Below, in pieces: positions 38,146 through 38,408 of a stretch of 38,408 nucleotides of DNA (position 1 is its first letter; the number at the start of each line of letters is the position of its first letter). This stretch comes from Clostridia bacterium (GTDB lineage: Bacteria > Bacillota > Clostridia > Christensenellales > Aristaeellaceae). The stretch is from assembly GCA_009784985.1 (NCBI GenBank), contig WQXF01000009.1, forward strand, positions 1 through 38,408. Reading direction: 5' to 3'. A program made the position numbers and the translations under genes. A model generated the notes under the pieces. That model made no database searches and was not told the origin of the DNA. It saw only the letters and a list, made by a program, of their open reading frames with translations.

Positions 38146-38408
38146 ATGATCGCGTTGGCCAGCGACCACCTGGGCATCGGCCTAAAACAAGAGATCATGG
38201 CCCTGTTGGATGAAATGGGGCTGCCGTATAAGGACTACGGTACCCACACCAACGAAAGCTGCGATTATCCCATATACGCGGCCCGTGCGGCCCGCGGGAT
38301 AAACGACGGGCAGTGTGAGCGGGGCATCTTGATCTGCGGCACCGGCGTAGGCATCGCCTTAGCCGCCAACAAAGTGCCGGGCATCCGTTGCGTAATGTGC
38401 TCAGAGCC
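38146..38408 (+). CDS. rpiB: Ribose-5-phosphate isomerase B (partial, cut by window end)
   Basis: The first 87 residues of an RpiB/LacA-type isomerase are present. MIALASDHLGIGLKQEI (D7, H8 at the phosphate-binding site) and GILICGTGVGIALAANKVPGIRC (C64 in the catalytic-cysteine position, GTGVG loop) are diagnostic. It interconverts ribose 5-phosphate and ribulose 5-phosphate in the non-oxidative pentose phosphate route. AAGGAG lies about 9 nt before ATG 38146. It reads out of the window; the full protein should have about 140-150 residues. Confidence 0.94.
   Translation, partial: MIALASDHLGIGLKQEIMALLDEMGLPYKDYGTHTNESCDYPIYAARAARGINDGQCERGILICGTGVGIALAANKVPGIRCVMCSE

Overview
The window looks like a moderately GC-rich, endospore-forming member of the Clostridia (Firmicutes). 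The evidence is a spoVT-yabN-hup-rqcP cluster resembling the Bacillus/Clostridia spoVT-yabM-yabN-yabO region, a forespore sigma-G-type promoter upstream of spoVT, strong AGGAGG-type ribosome binding sites with frequent TTG/GTG starts, a single-chain GlyRS, a fused IspDF (non-mevalonate isoprenoids) and a BMP-family ABC importer. Nothing in the sequence fixes a genus; an uncultured gut or digester clostridium is plausible.

Region 1 (1-2608) is the end of an integrative element: a small conserved mobile-element protein (cut by the window edge) and an excisionase-like helix-turn-helix protein on the minus strand, then a zinc-ribbon protein and a tyrosine integrase on the plus strand. The integrase ends 90 bp from the 3' end of tRNA-Leu(GAG), the likely attachment site. 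Region 2 (2609-11500) holds lysA, a secreted FMN-binding-like protein, a MITE-like repeat block, a small membrane protein, an exported beta-propeller-like protein followed by an O-antigen-ligase-like polymerase, ychF, and a foldase lipoprotein whose PPIase domain is split by a coiled coil. Region 3 (11500-21304) is the conserved core: spoVT, yabN (degenerate methylase plus MazG), hup, rqcP-ispDF-glyS, an AT-rich island with one unknown gene, then rimO-pgsA-cinA joined by 4-nt overlaps. Region 4 (21293-24930, minus) has an operon of a sugar nucleotidyltransferase, a TlpA-like thioredoxin and CcdA, and an AraC regulator fused to a C39/BtrH-like domain.

Region 5 (25129-29483) is the most system-like block: xpaC, telA, lemA and a TPM-domain gene joined by three successive ATGA overlaps behind one promoter, followed closely by a GNAT acetyltransferase and an exported Asp/Tyr-rich protein. 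The four families point to an envelope-stress or envelope quality-control module; the exact function is unknown. Region 6 (29497-36983) is a BMP-type (nucleoside-like) ABC importer on the minus strand with two oddities. A HipA/CtkA-like kinase gene starts 2 nt after the last permease gene, and a plus-strand membrane-protein gene sits between the binding-protein gene and the ATPase gene. That inserted gene has a run of ten G near its start: the only start codon with a good ribosome binding site is out of frame at this length, which suggests phase variation or a homopolymer error. Region 7 (37221-38408) holds a small membrane protein with a near-consensus promoter, an orphan phage-holin-like protein and the beginning of rpiB.

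Gene starts were chosen from ribosome binding sites and family lengths. Family calls come from reading the proteins, not from database searches.
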